Assembly: GCA_006538405.1 (NCBI GenBank)
Contig: BJKQ01000002.1
Coordinates: forward strand, 124,001 to 188,000
Direction: 5' to 3'
Length of the DNA: 64,000 bases
Source: Hansfordia pulvinata
Taxonomy: Eukaryota > Ascomycota > Sordariomycetes > Xylariales
Below are positions 13,378 through 23,165 of the stretch, one piece after another; the first letter of the stretch is position 1, and every line of letters starts with the position of its first letter. The notes beneath the pieces were generated by a model that saw only the letters and a program-made list of their open reading frames with translations, was not told where the DNA came from and searched no databases. Both the position numbers and the translations under genes were made by a program.

Positions 13378-13886
13378 GGAGATTGACAGCCGGGGCTAGT
13401 TAGGGCCCTGTCAAGCCCTGAGGGTGCCGGCCCCGGGCGGCAGCCCCTGGCAAGACACGCCTGGGCAGTGTCGCGGCTGTACTCGTGCCTGCAGAGCCCC
13501 ACCACTGTCCACTGTGGCCCTGCAACCATCCATTACGGAGGACGGATCATCGCATGACGGTCTAGAGCAGGATCCAATGTCCGTATGATTTTGGCGTCCC
13601 GCGTCCGGACGGTGATCGGAGCTGTCGTCGCGATACAAATCTGCCTCATTCAATTCCAGTCCACACCACGGACTCGCTCTGAGCCGGCGCCGACGCAGGC
13701 AAGAACACGCACGAGAGCGCCTGATTGCTCGCCCACTCGATTCGGCGCAGCTTCAAGATCCATCTCCCGACCGTCCGCCATCGTCTAACCCACCTAGCTC
13801 TTCGACTCGACGCCGCAAGACAAGAGCTCCGCCGCACAACGCACGGCGTCCACCCGCTCTCGCCTTCGCCTTCGCCCTCGCCCACC
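13378..13886. promoter_or_regulatory. Divergent promoter between LAA1 and the TACO1-like gene
   Basis: About 510 bases lie between the two start codons, which point outward, so both promoters must sit here. The right half is pyrimidine-rich and ends in a CCACC context before the ATG of the TACO1-like gene. I see no clear TATA box. Confidence 0.6.
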
Positions 13887-15281
13887 ATGTCCCTTGCCGC
13901 GGCGCCCCGTGGCCTGCGCGCCTCAGCAGCTGCGTCCCTGCGCGCATACACGCGGGCCGCGACTCTGCCTGCGCCATCTGTGCAGCCCCGGACGGCCGCG
14001 ATCTGCGCGGAGTGCCGCCGGGCGCGGTCCCGAGTCCAGGCGCAGGGGCGCGCCTTCGGGTCCGCCGCCGTCCTCCAGTCCGGCCACAACCGCTGGTCCA
14101 AGATCCGCCACGAAAAGGGCGCCGCCGACAAGAAGAAGAACGCCCAGCGTACCGCCTTCTCCAAGAACCTGACGCTCTTCTCCAAACGTACGTCCGCTTG
14201 CTGTTGCGCCTCGCCAGTGAATCCCAGCTCAGACAGACCCCGGGCGAGGATTCCTGCCGGTCTGCGCGCGCAGCGCACAATGCGCCCGTGAGATCTGGAC
14301 ATCTGTCTGGCATGCTGCTGCATTCCGCCTGCCGTCGCCTCTGTCATTATCCCTCATCTGCTTCCAAAGCTAACCGGCACGCCCGATAGTCTACGGCCCC
14401 GATCCGAACCTCAACCCCCAGCTTGCGACTGTCATAACAGCCGCCAGAAAAGGTGCGTACCCTCGCCTCTTGAGACTGCCCCGCCCCGTCACCGGCCAGA
14501 GCTGACCTCTGCCCACACAGCCGGACTCCCGAAAACCAACATCGACACGGCCATCGCGCGTGGTCAGGGCAAATCGACAACGGGCGTGGGGCTGGAGAAG
14601 GCCATGCTCGAGGTCATGATGACCCTGGTGCCCGAGGACGACGCGGCCGAGCCGTCCGCGGCGGCCCCGGTCTCCGTCGCGCTGGTCATCGAGATCGAGT
14701 CGGACAACAAGACGCGCTCGCTCAAGGACCTGCGCCACATGGTCAAGAGCCACGGCGGGGTGGTGACGCCGACGGCCTTCCTGTTCGAGCGCGTCGGGCG
14801 CAGCGTCCTGCGCTTCCCTGCCGGCGCGGGCCCCGCCGCCGGCAACCCTGCCGCCGCCCCGGATTCGGACGACGTGCTCATGTACGCCCTGGAGGCGGGC
14901 GCCGAGGACGTGGAGCAGGTCGAGGCAGACGAGCAGGCGGACCTCGCCTCCACGGACGAGGTCGACGACAAGGGCAGCGGCGGCAGCGCGGCAGCGCCCG
15001 ACACCATCCTGTGGACGCAGCCCAACATGACGCACGCGGCGGCGCAGCAGGTGGCAGGCCGCTTCGGCCTGGCCATCGCCGGGAGCGAGATCCTGTGGCG
15101 CACACCGCCGGCGGATGAGGACCAGCTCGCGCGCCTGGCCGACGACGGCGCTGCCCGGCTCCTCGCGGCCTTCCTGGCCCAGGCCCGCGAGTACCCGGAC
15201 GTGGTCGGCGTCTACACCAATGCCGCCCGCGGCGACGCCCTGAGCGACGACGCCTGGGTCGCCGTGGAGGAATTGCTGTAA
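13887..15281 (+). CDS. TACO1/YebC-family mitochondrial translation activator
   Basis: Exons 13887-14187, 14390-14452 and 14521-15281 encode 374 residues. The introns are 202 and 68 nt, with CTAAC and CTGAC branch sites, and the frame is intact. YebC/TACO1 proteins act in mitochondria to support translation of particular transcripts such as cytochrome oxidase subunit I; bacterial relatives relieve ribosome stalling. The signature GHNRWSKIRHEKGAADKKK starts near residue 67, followed by FSKLYGPDPNLNPQL and then AGLPKTNIDTAIARGQGK. The second domain has the SLKDLRHMVKSHGG and FLFERVG motifs. The first ~60 residues are rich in Arg, Ala and Ser and nearly free of acids, as expected for a mitochondrial presequence. 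An acidic insertion (about residues 230-260) is specific to this protein. Confidence 0.9.
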
Positions 15282-15943
15282 GAAAGAGAGTGGGTTGAGG
15301 AACCGAGGGTGCGGAAGGAAAGCAGTGTAAGAGCGCGTTCTTGCCTTTTCTTTCTTGCTCGCATCTTCCATGATGAATGCACACGTACAAAGTAATATAT
15401 AGACAGATATGTACACATAGTAGAACAAGGGTGGCCGCAAAGCAGGGAATCGCGGAATCATCTCCCATTCCCTCCATCTTTTGGCCTACCCAGGCGTTAC
15501 GGTCTTTGCTAATGCACAAAGTGGGTGGCCGGCCGCGAGTATATGGCAGCTCATCCCCGTTCGGGGACATATCTGCAAATCTGCTTAGGTCCCATCGTCG
15601 TGCGAAGCGGTCGCGCCAGGCTGTATCATGGCAAACAGCGCCCCTGCTAGCGACGCAGACGGCTGGCAAGGCAATGTGGTGCTACAGCACGTGTCCCCCA
15701 GCTGTGCCAAGCCGATCTGCGAGAAACCGACTGCTGACGTCTTCCAAATCGAACGGAATAGCGGCGCTATGTGATAAACGCCACGACGCCGTTGATACAT
15801 GTCAAAGGAGTCGAGGGGAGGCAGAGCCCCTGCCACATCGCTACCGTGTATGTCGCCGTGGAGATCCTCCGTCGATCGATAAAAGCATCCCACTCTCGTC
15901 GACCTCGCCCTGAATCCGGTCTTCCTTTCCCTGGTCTTGCAGC
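15282..15943. other. Convergent 3' region of the TACO1-like gene and PET100
   Basis: About 660 bases between two stop codons, holding the 3' untranslated regions of both genes. Nothing else is supportable. Confidence 0.55.
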
Positions 15944-16307
15944 CTAATTCTCTCCATTCCGGTCACCAGTCGGGTTTTGCTGGGAGGTCTGGTCGGGCTG
16001 CTGCTGCTGCCTCTGGTCGCGCAGGTAGAGGCGGCGGGCGCGCAGGCGGGCGAGCTCGTCGCGGATCTCGTCGCGGTCGATGGGCACCTTGTTGGCCTGC
16101 TCGGGCTTGGGCCAGAACTCGGGACGGCGAAGCGCTCGTCTAGATTCGTGCCGAAGTAGTACATGATGCCAATGGGGAACATGACATACATGCCGAACTG
16201 TGCAAGTGAGGGTTGGCAACGTCAGAATGTGGGCGCTTGAGGCTTTGGAGAAACGGAAGGGAGGGGGCGTTGCGCACCTTGAAGACTTCGAGATTGAGCC
16301 CGCCCAT
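15944..16307 (-). CDS. PET100: Cytochrome c oxidase assembly chaperone PET100
   Basis: Exon 1 (16307-16278) encodes MGGLNLEVFK and is spliced over an 80-nt intron to exon 2 (16197-15944). Together they give 94 residues if one base is restored. PET100 is a small protein of the inner mitochondrial membrane needed to assemble cytochrome c oxidase. The single membrane span is about residues 11-26 (FGMYVMFPIGIMYYFG). It is followed by the hallmark FWPKPEQANKVP and then a basic helix RLRARRLYLRDQ. The reading frame breaks near 16115, just before FWPKPEQ. The opening frame alone would give an unrelated tail, so the conserved continuation is taken as real. The glutamine-rich C-terminus is an ordinary variable tail. 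Confidence 0.85.
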
Positions 16308-17557
16308 GGTGATTATCAATTGCGAATGACTTGGGCTGACGCGAAGATGAACGACTGCTGCGGCACTCGTAGCTGTGTGGTGATAGAGGGGAAATCGGTG
16401 GGGATGTGGGCAGACGGTGGTCGTTCGACACGGGTCAATCAATCCCAGGTGCCCAGTGGAGGTACTTTTTTCGTTTGACTGGCGCGATGACGGCGACGGC
16501 GACGGCGCACGCGGCAGCGAGACGGGACGGGCCCGTCCAGTGTCGGTACATCCGATGTCTCGTACTCAGGCCGGCACAGGTGCGAGCTGCACGTACGGTA
16601 CGTAGCCGTACACTTCCGGGAATGGTCAGCAATGTCGCAAAGCAAGCTGATTGTCGCATACACTCGAGGAGACGATAGTTATCATATTTAAATGCATGTA
16701 TGCATTTAGATGCATACGCCAGCGCAGGCCAACTCGAACCATCGGACTTATATTAGGGTCGGCGACCAACGAGTCTTTGCCACCACGACGCGCGCTTAGG
16801 TGTATCTGAGGTTATCCTCGACCCCTGGCGGTGGATTCGCCTCGTCGGCCATCCTATGGCGATGGAACTTGCCTCGTCGGCCATCATAATAGCCCGATGT
16901 ACTCCTGGTCAATATCAAACGCTGCCATCAGCGCGGCACCTCCCACCGGCGAGGCACCTCTTATTCGGGCAAGGCACCGCGGCAGGTCTCGCCCCGGGCT
17001 CCCGGCTCTCACGTAAGCTCCATCTACGTCTTGAGTGCTCCCCCACGCCTCGGTGTCGTCACGGGTTTCCGTAGAGTGGAATCATGGCTGGTGTTCAACA
17101 AGGGTGCTTTCCGGCCCTCGGTGGTCCCGCTAAGCGCTCTTTGCGAATGGGGCTCATTTTTCGACAGTATGTCGACCCTGGCGTACAAAGCACAGTTCTG
17201 GCTGCCTCGACATTGGCGGGGTTGCTGGTACTCGTACTCCGTAAGGACCCACGATGCGAGCCCCCAAATGGTCGCCGACAAGAGGCGAAACGAGGCGAGG
17301 CGAGGGCGGGGACGATGGACTGTTGGCTGGAGCTTGGCCAGTCCAAGGGTAAAAGAATCCTCCGAGAAAAGTTCTGGCCTCCATATATCCATTGCTTCTT
17401 GGACGGGGGCCTGCAGGCATTGGCTACGGACCCAACATCCTCAGGACTCCGACGCCATCACCCGTGACGGGCGCGCACTCCACGTGTCAAGCCTCGCACA
17501 CGAGCACTCCCCCTTGTCCCTCCCTGGACAACTGTTGCAAGAGAACGTCATTCCGAG
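16308..17557. promoter_or_regulatory. Divergent intergenic region, PET100 / metallophosphoesterase
   Basis: About 1.25 kb between outward-facing starts. It includes an AT-rich block at about 16680-16720 with a near-perfect inverted repeat built on ATGCAT (16689-16708), and one TACTCGTA copy at 17229. No gene is supportable. Confidence 0.55.
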
Positions 17558-18912
17558 ATGATGAGGTTTCTGGCTTACGCGGTGGTCTTGTCGCTGCTTC
17601 GCAGCGCCGACAGCCTGACTACGCGCAACATCGACGACATCACGATTGTGGCAACAGCCGACACCCACAGCAGGGAGTATCTCCCCGACGAACTGCCCAA
17701 GGGCGATGTGTTCATCCACGCAGGAGACTTTGTTGCCTATAGATACGGGGTGGACGGGAAAAAAGATGTCGACACTTTGGTTAAACAGCAACTCATGGGA
17801 GTCGAACACCTTCACAAGCTGGACTACGACGTCAAGATCCTGGTCCCGGGGAACCACGACAGGCTGGTCGAAGAAGCAATGAGGCACTCGGGGGATTGGA
17901 AAGAGCCTGTGCGTAAAGGCGCAGGGCCCGGGAGGCCACCGCCGAGAGAAGACATTATGGATCGCAAGCAGCGCATGGACATCCAGGAAGCCTACAAGAC
18001 CCAGACGATCACGGTCAACGGCCGGGAGACACAGTGATCATTCTCCTGCACGAGACCAAAGAGATCACCGTTAAGGGCAAGAAGATCAAGGTCTTCGGGT
18101 CTCCCCTCAGCGAATTCCGCAAGACCGATGCCTTCACCTTTAACAGGAAAGACGAGACGAAGAGCACGTGGGAGAAGATTACCAAGGACAAGCCCGACAT
18201 TGTCATTACCCACGGGCCCCCTTTCGACCCGATTGACCGGCTGAGCCCCGGCCAAGCCCCGCTGGACGGGGACATGTTGGGGCCGGAGGGGACGGGGTCG
18301 ACTCTTCTGCGGGAGGCCATCGAAGAGGCCGAGGTCCCGCTTGTGATTTTCGGCCACGTCCACGGCCAGGATCGCGAGGGCGCACAGAACCACCACCGGT
18401 ACAGATACGACGGGTCGGCCCTGGAGAGCGGGCTCACGCAAAAGCTGGGGCTCGGCAGCGACGCGGGCACAGGCCTGATGGCCACCGTGGAGGCCATCCA
18501 CCACACCGGACTCGGGGGCGAGACCGATTACTTGGACTTGACGTTCTGGACGCCGAAGCCGCCCATGGTCTTCCGCCTCGACGCGGAGAAGCGACACGCC
18601 ACCGTGGCGGGAGTGGGCGACCGCAGCAAGTTCGGCCCCCAGCCGCCATGGGCCAGGCCTCTCTTTAAGCCCACCGACCGTAAGGTGAATCAATTTCTAG
18701 GTGGTAAGAAGGTATCGACGGAAGAGTGGGACGATAATAAGTGGAGGTCGACGATAGCGGACATGAACAAAGCTGAGATAAAGGAGGCTAAGGCTAATAA
18801 GCAACTGCCCGGGATGCTGAAAGCGTTAGCTAAAGAAGCAGCGGCAGACCGGGATGCCAGATTAACCGCGCTGGCGCAACAGTATGGATCAGAGTGGAAG
18901 GTAGCTTACTGA
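17558..18912 (+). CDS. Secreted calcineurin-like metallophosphoesterase (MPPED-like)
   Basis: Start at 17558 gives a signal peptide of about 19 residues (hydrophobic core LAYAVVLSLL). All five metallophosphoesterase motifs are present: DTH (residues 35-37), HAGDF (54-58), GNHD (98-101), THGPPFDP and GHVHG. These bind two metal ions. The arrangement, with FGSPLSEF before the THGPP motif, fits the small MPPED1/2-like group, which hydrolyse phosphodiesters; the substrate here is unknown. The frame breaks near 18022 (NGR to DTVIILLHE). Restoring one base gives 452 codons. The last ~75 residues are highly charged, lie outside the catalytic fold and use more A/T-ending codons than the rest, as if recently acquired. 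Cleavage and secretion are inferred from the N-terminus only. Confidence 0.8.
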
Positions 18913-20221
18913 TAAAAGATTAGGTTACAAATATTAAGCTGAATTAATATGCAAAAGGGAAAGCAACCCTTTAAAGGGAGGAAGGGGAGGGAGAGGGGAT
19001 GAACTCACGGCTGTTGCTCCTCAGGCCCTGCCCCGACCTGTTCAGCCGGTCGGGCTACAGCGCCTCCCTGCCTTTCGGCTCCGGGATACTTGATTTGCGG
19101 CGGGTTCGAATCTCGGCCATGCCCCTTTTACGTGTCTTAACCCTGCCGTGAGGCGTATAGGGAGTAAGGGGTTTAGGAAAGCGCGAGCCGCCGTGTCTGA
19201 AGGTGGGAGGGTTGGCAGTTTCTCCGATTATCGTCGTCTTACGGTTTGAGATTCCCGCCCCGCGCCCCCGGATCGTCTTGAACGGTGAGTCTCCGGACCG
19301 GGACGACTTTGGGGTTTGGCTTGATGGCTTGGGGGAACACACACAGAGCCAGTTGTTGCGCTGACTCGACCTCTTAACGACTCGGCCAGGTGACCGGGCT
19401 GGGAGGGCGAGAGCCGACGGGCGGGCTGCGACGTTGCACCTGCTGGTGGAGAAGGAGTGTTATTTGGGATATATAGGGTTACTGGGGTGGTCATTGAATG
19501 TGTGGCGGCGGATGGGTTGTCTGGCTGGCGCGGGTCGGCTGGCTGGTGCTGGCTGCCGAGCAAACACACGGCTGGAGTGGCACAAGACCGCGCAACACGC
19601 AGCACAGTCGTTTGTTTGCCCTTCCTGTCTGCTCCGTATTAGCCGAAGATTAACCCGGGCTCACCACTGGTCGGACGTTTCTTGTCTGATGGTGGTCACG
19701 TCAACGGCTCAATGAAGCCTGAGAGCGGTTGTTGATAAACGAGAGGGTGGAGCCAAGCCCAAGCTGCTGGGAGGCTGCCCCGAGTTACCAGTGATGAGTG
19801 TAGTTATGTTATCTAGGTACTGATGTCAATACAGTTGTACATTCATGAGCTGCTTCTAATTGAATTGGTCCACAAATAGCTGCCACTTCGGGTCAAACGA
19901 GCTGTGCTGCGTAGACTGGACCAGAACACACTCTTCCTCCGAAACAAGTTGCGAACACTCACAAACGACTTGGGAAAGGGCACCACATCAAGAGGCAAGT
20001 CATGGAAATCTGTATGTACGCATTGATCATCTCACTCGTGGCTTCAAGACACATAAAACTTTTCCGTCTCCCAAGAAATCTAGTTCTACCCAGTTCGTTT
20101 CAAACGCCAATCGCCTCCCTATGTTCCAAAGGCAAAACAAGAGAGAGGAAAAAAAAAATCAATCAAAGATGGCCCAACTTTTGTCTTATACTTCTTCCCC
20201 TCCCTGGATCAGCGCCGCAGT
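18913..20221. other. Convergent spacer with a possible repeat remnant
   Basis: About 1.3 kb between two stop codons. It contains a 7-bp stem hairpin with a 9-nt loop (19032-19054) and, at about 19103-19113, a GGTTCGAATCT sequence close to a Pol III B-box. The right half (19740-20200) is ordinary 3' flank with a purine run at 20140-20160. No gene is supportable. Confidence 0.45.
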
Positions 20222-21725
20222 CTACTTGCTCGCGACGCCGTAGACGACAGGGATGGGCCGGAAGACGCTGAACTCCTGGCCGGTGGCTACGAGGGTGCCG
20301 GGGATCTGGGGGTGCCAGTGGACCTCCTTGGCGTGCTCGGAGATGTGCTCGAACAGCAGCTGCGGGGGCATGTCCTGGACGCCGGCGGTGTCCTTGCTCT
20401 CCTCGTCATCGAGCTCGACCGACAGGTCCCACAGGGTGACCTTGTGGTCGCCGGCGGCGACGGCGACCATGCTGTCGTCGGTGGGGTGCCACTCGATGCT
20501 GGTGATCTGCTCCTTGTGGTAGGAGAAGCTGGCGATGGGGAGGGCTTGTCGTCGCCGCCCTTCCACTGGCGCAGGTCCCAGACGGCCCAGGTGCCGTTGT
20601 CGTCGCCGGTGGCCAGCAGGTGGTTGGTCAGGCGGGACCAGGACATGACGTTGACGTCGACCGGGCTGACCTGGACGGTGATGGCGGGCTTGCGGCTCTT
20701 GCTGCGGACGTCCCAGACGCGGACGGTGCCGTCGCTCGAGGCCGAGGCGAAGACGGAGGCCTCGGAGGGGCTCCACTGGATGTCCTCGACGCTGCCGGTG
20801 TGGCCCTGGAAGGGGCGCGTGTCGGTGACCCAGCCGCCGCCCGAGTTGCGGGACGTCAGGTAGATGAGGCCGTCGTTGTCGCCGGTCAGCAGCCGGCCCT
20901 CGGGGGCGAGCGGGGACCAGTCGAGGGCGTAGCCCTCGGACTTGTGGGCGCGGATGGTGGACAGGGGCTTGTTCTGCTGCGGGGCGATGACGGTGCCGGG
21001 CGTGTCGAAGGAGGCGAGGTGCGGGTGATGTCGTGGATGAGGACGTGGGACGACTCGGTCATGGTGGCGGCGAGGGTGGTGCCGCCGGGGGTCTGGTGGA
21101 CGCGGACGCGGTTGGTGGTGGACGTCAGGGGGATGGCCTTGTGCTCGAGGATGGGGTCGGCGTCCTCGTCGGCGTCGTCGTCGCTGTCGTCGTCGTCCGA
21201 GTCGTGCTGGTCGCGCTGGGTGCGGCTGAGCCCGCTGAACTTCATAATCATGAGCTGGTTGTCCTTGGGCTTCTCGGCGTCGGCCTGGGTGCCGGCGACG
21301 GTGTACATGGTGGCCGGGTAGGCGCGCTCGCGCTTGTCGCCGAGGCCGTCGCGCACAAAGTCGAAGGACAGGCAGGGCCACGGGGTGTTGAGGCTGTGCA
21401 GCATTTCGTAGGTGCCGAGGTCCGGGGCGAGGTGCTGGCCCGACTCGAGCTTGTTGCGGCCGACGATGAAGGTGCTGTTGGCGGCCCCGTCGACGTCCAT
21501 GCCGGCCTCGCGCTCCTCGGCCTCGCGCTCGGCGTCGGGGCGGCCGTCGACGCCGGCCTCGAGGATCTCGTCCTCACTCTCGAACTCGTCCTCAAACTCG
21601 TCCTCAAACTCGCCCATCTCCTTGGTGGCGGCGTTGGCGCCGTCGTCGACGTCCATGGGCTCGGGGCGGTCGCCGCCCTTGAGGGACGTGGTGCCCTGGT
21701 CGGCGTCTGCGATGCGCTTGGACAT
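20222..21725 (-). CDS. RRB1: Ribosome assembly WD40 protein RRB1 (GRWD1-like)
   Basis: A single-exon gene of 501 residues once two missing bases are restored, the usual RRB1 size. RRB1 is a nuclear chaperone for ribosomal protein L3 in 60S subunit assembly. The N-terminus has the acidic stretch expected of the family (EFEDEFEDEFESEDE, about residues 39-53). It is followed by the signature YEMLHSLNTPWPCLSFD, then an Asp-rich loop. The WD40 propeller includes SVEDIQWSPSE, DGTVRVWDVRS, GTWAVWDLRQW and the terminal PIPVVYGVASK. Frame breaks near 21024 (HDITP to HLASFD) and 20545 (GDDKPS to PIASFSYHKE) each need one added base. No intron is seen. It faces away from the dehydratase gene across a 1.4 kb promoter region. 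Confidence 0.88.
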
Positions 21726-23165
21726 GGTTTGTGTGTGTGGGGGGGTGGTCGACTGGCGAGGTGGGTGGTGGTGGTGGTGGTGATTGTGCAGGTCGGGGCG
21801 AAGCAGGCGAGGTGGACGAGGACGGGATGGCGGGGTCGGCGCCGAGAGTCGCGATGCTCGGGTGGGTGGAGTGGAGGGTTCTGAAATTTATTTTTTATTC
21901 TTTGCGCGCTGCGGCCCGCGGGTGTTGTGCATGTGCATAACTCGCCTATGCATTTGATGTATCGTCTGGTGCATTGCACGATTGATGTGCTGGCATAATG
22001 CACTCACATGTGCACTTCACTGATGTTTATGTCTACATAATACATGTACATTTGATTCGCACCCAGCTCTATGAGCAAAGTTAGCAAGGTCAGCAAGGCC
22101 TGCCAATGTTACCCTCTCCTCACGGCAAGGCATGCAGACCCCCCACCCTTCGCTACGAGCAGATCGTGGACCATCCTACGTACTCGTACGACGAGCCGTG
22201 CTCCGTCTTTTGCGAGGTTCAAGTTGAGTAGATTTGCCCCTTTGAACCTTCACAGCCGCTGCTCCCAGGCGAGATCGGGCCTGGGAGATTACGCGAATGA
22301 CTCAGATGGCTCTCTGCCGTGTGCCCGTCCGATGGTGTGTGAACAAGTGGAATCCGTAGACGGGATGCCCCGCCCGGGGAATGTCCACAACCGGCGGCGA
22401 GACTTGGATGAATGCCCAGTCATGGATCCAGGAGGACAAGGCGAGTACTCGTACGCGTACAGAAGCTTCTTCGGGAAGCGGCGCCAGCTGAACTCTGGCG
22501 GCGTCTCCGTCCGGCAAAACTGCCGATTGCATTGGAAATCCCCGCCTTCGGACTGGCTCGGACGATGGAGGTTACTGGTAGGTTGGCACGGTTGGGTATA
22601 ACGCGGGCGAGCGGCCAGGTTGCTCCCCACCCGCCTGCCCCACGCCCCCGACTCTCGGCCTCGAGCTCCGCCGGGCATCTGTTGATGATTTGCGGTAGGC
22701 AAGGTAAGGTAAGGTCAGGTAAGGTAAAGAGGTAGCTTGAAATAAAGGTGCGTCATGCTGCTGTGAAACGAATGGGCGCTGCCAAGTCCTGTCTTCCATT
22801 CTTCGTGGCTTACCTTATTTAGTACCTTTGGTTACCTTACTCGACATATTAGGTACGGTACGGTACATAGGTAACTTGGACATATGGCCGTCCGCCTCCC
22901 ACACGACACCACAACACAAGTCAAGATACCAGCACCCGCTTCCCCAGGCCCTCCTCGAGAGACGACCTACCTTGCAGAGACTCTGATGACCCGTTGTTGG
23001 TCTGTCTAGTCGAGTACCGGAAAAGAAGAAAGAAAAACCAACGTCTGTTTTTCTCTCTCTCCTCCTTAACACCGCTTCCCCGCACCCGCACCACCACTAA
23101 ACCCATCCACTCAACACAGTCAGTCACGTCCGCGGACCTTCAGTCTTCAGCAGCAGCCGCCCGCC
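21726..23165. promoter_or_regulatory. Divergent intergenic region, RRB1 / dihydroxy-acid dehydratase
   Basis: About 1.44 kb between outward-facing starts. It has a TGCA-rich segment (about 21928-22050), dispersed 8-mer copies at 22181 and 22446, a run of AAGGT-type repeats (22701-22727) and several GGTAC-type short repeats near 22850-22875. CT-rich sequence precedes the dehydratase start. Confidence 0.55.

Noticed and set aside
18000..18060. An intron explaining the frame change in the metallophosphoesterase
   Set aside because: No GT...AG pair with a branch site lies there, and conserved sequence is continuous across the break.
19040..19115. tRNA gene at the GGTTCGAATCT sequence
   Set aside because: No matching 5' acceptor strand or anticodon arm; kept only as a weak repeat remnant.
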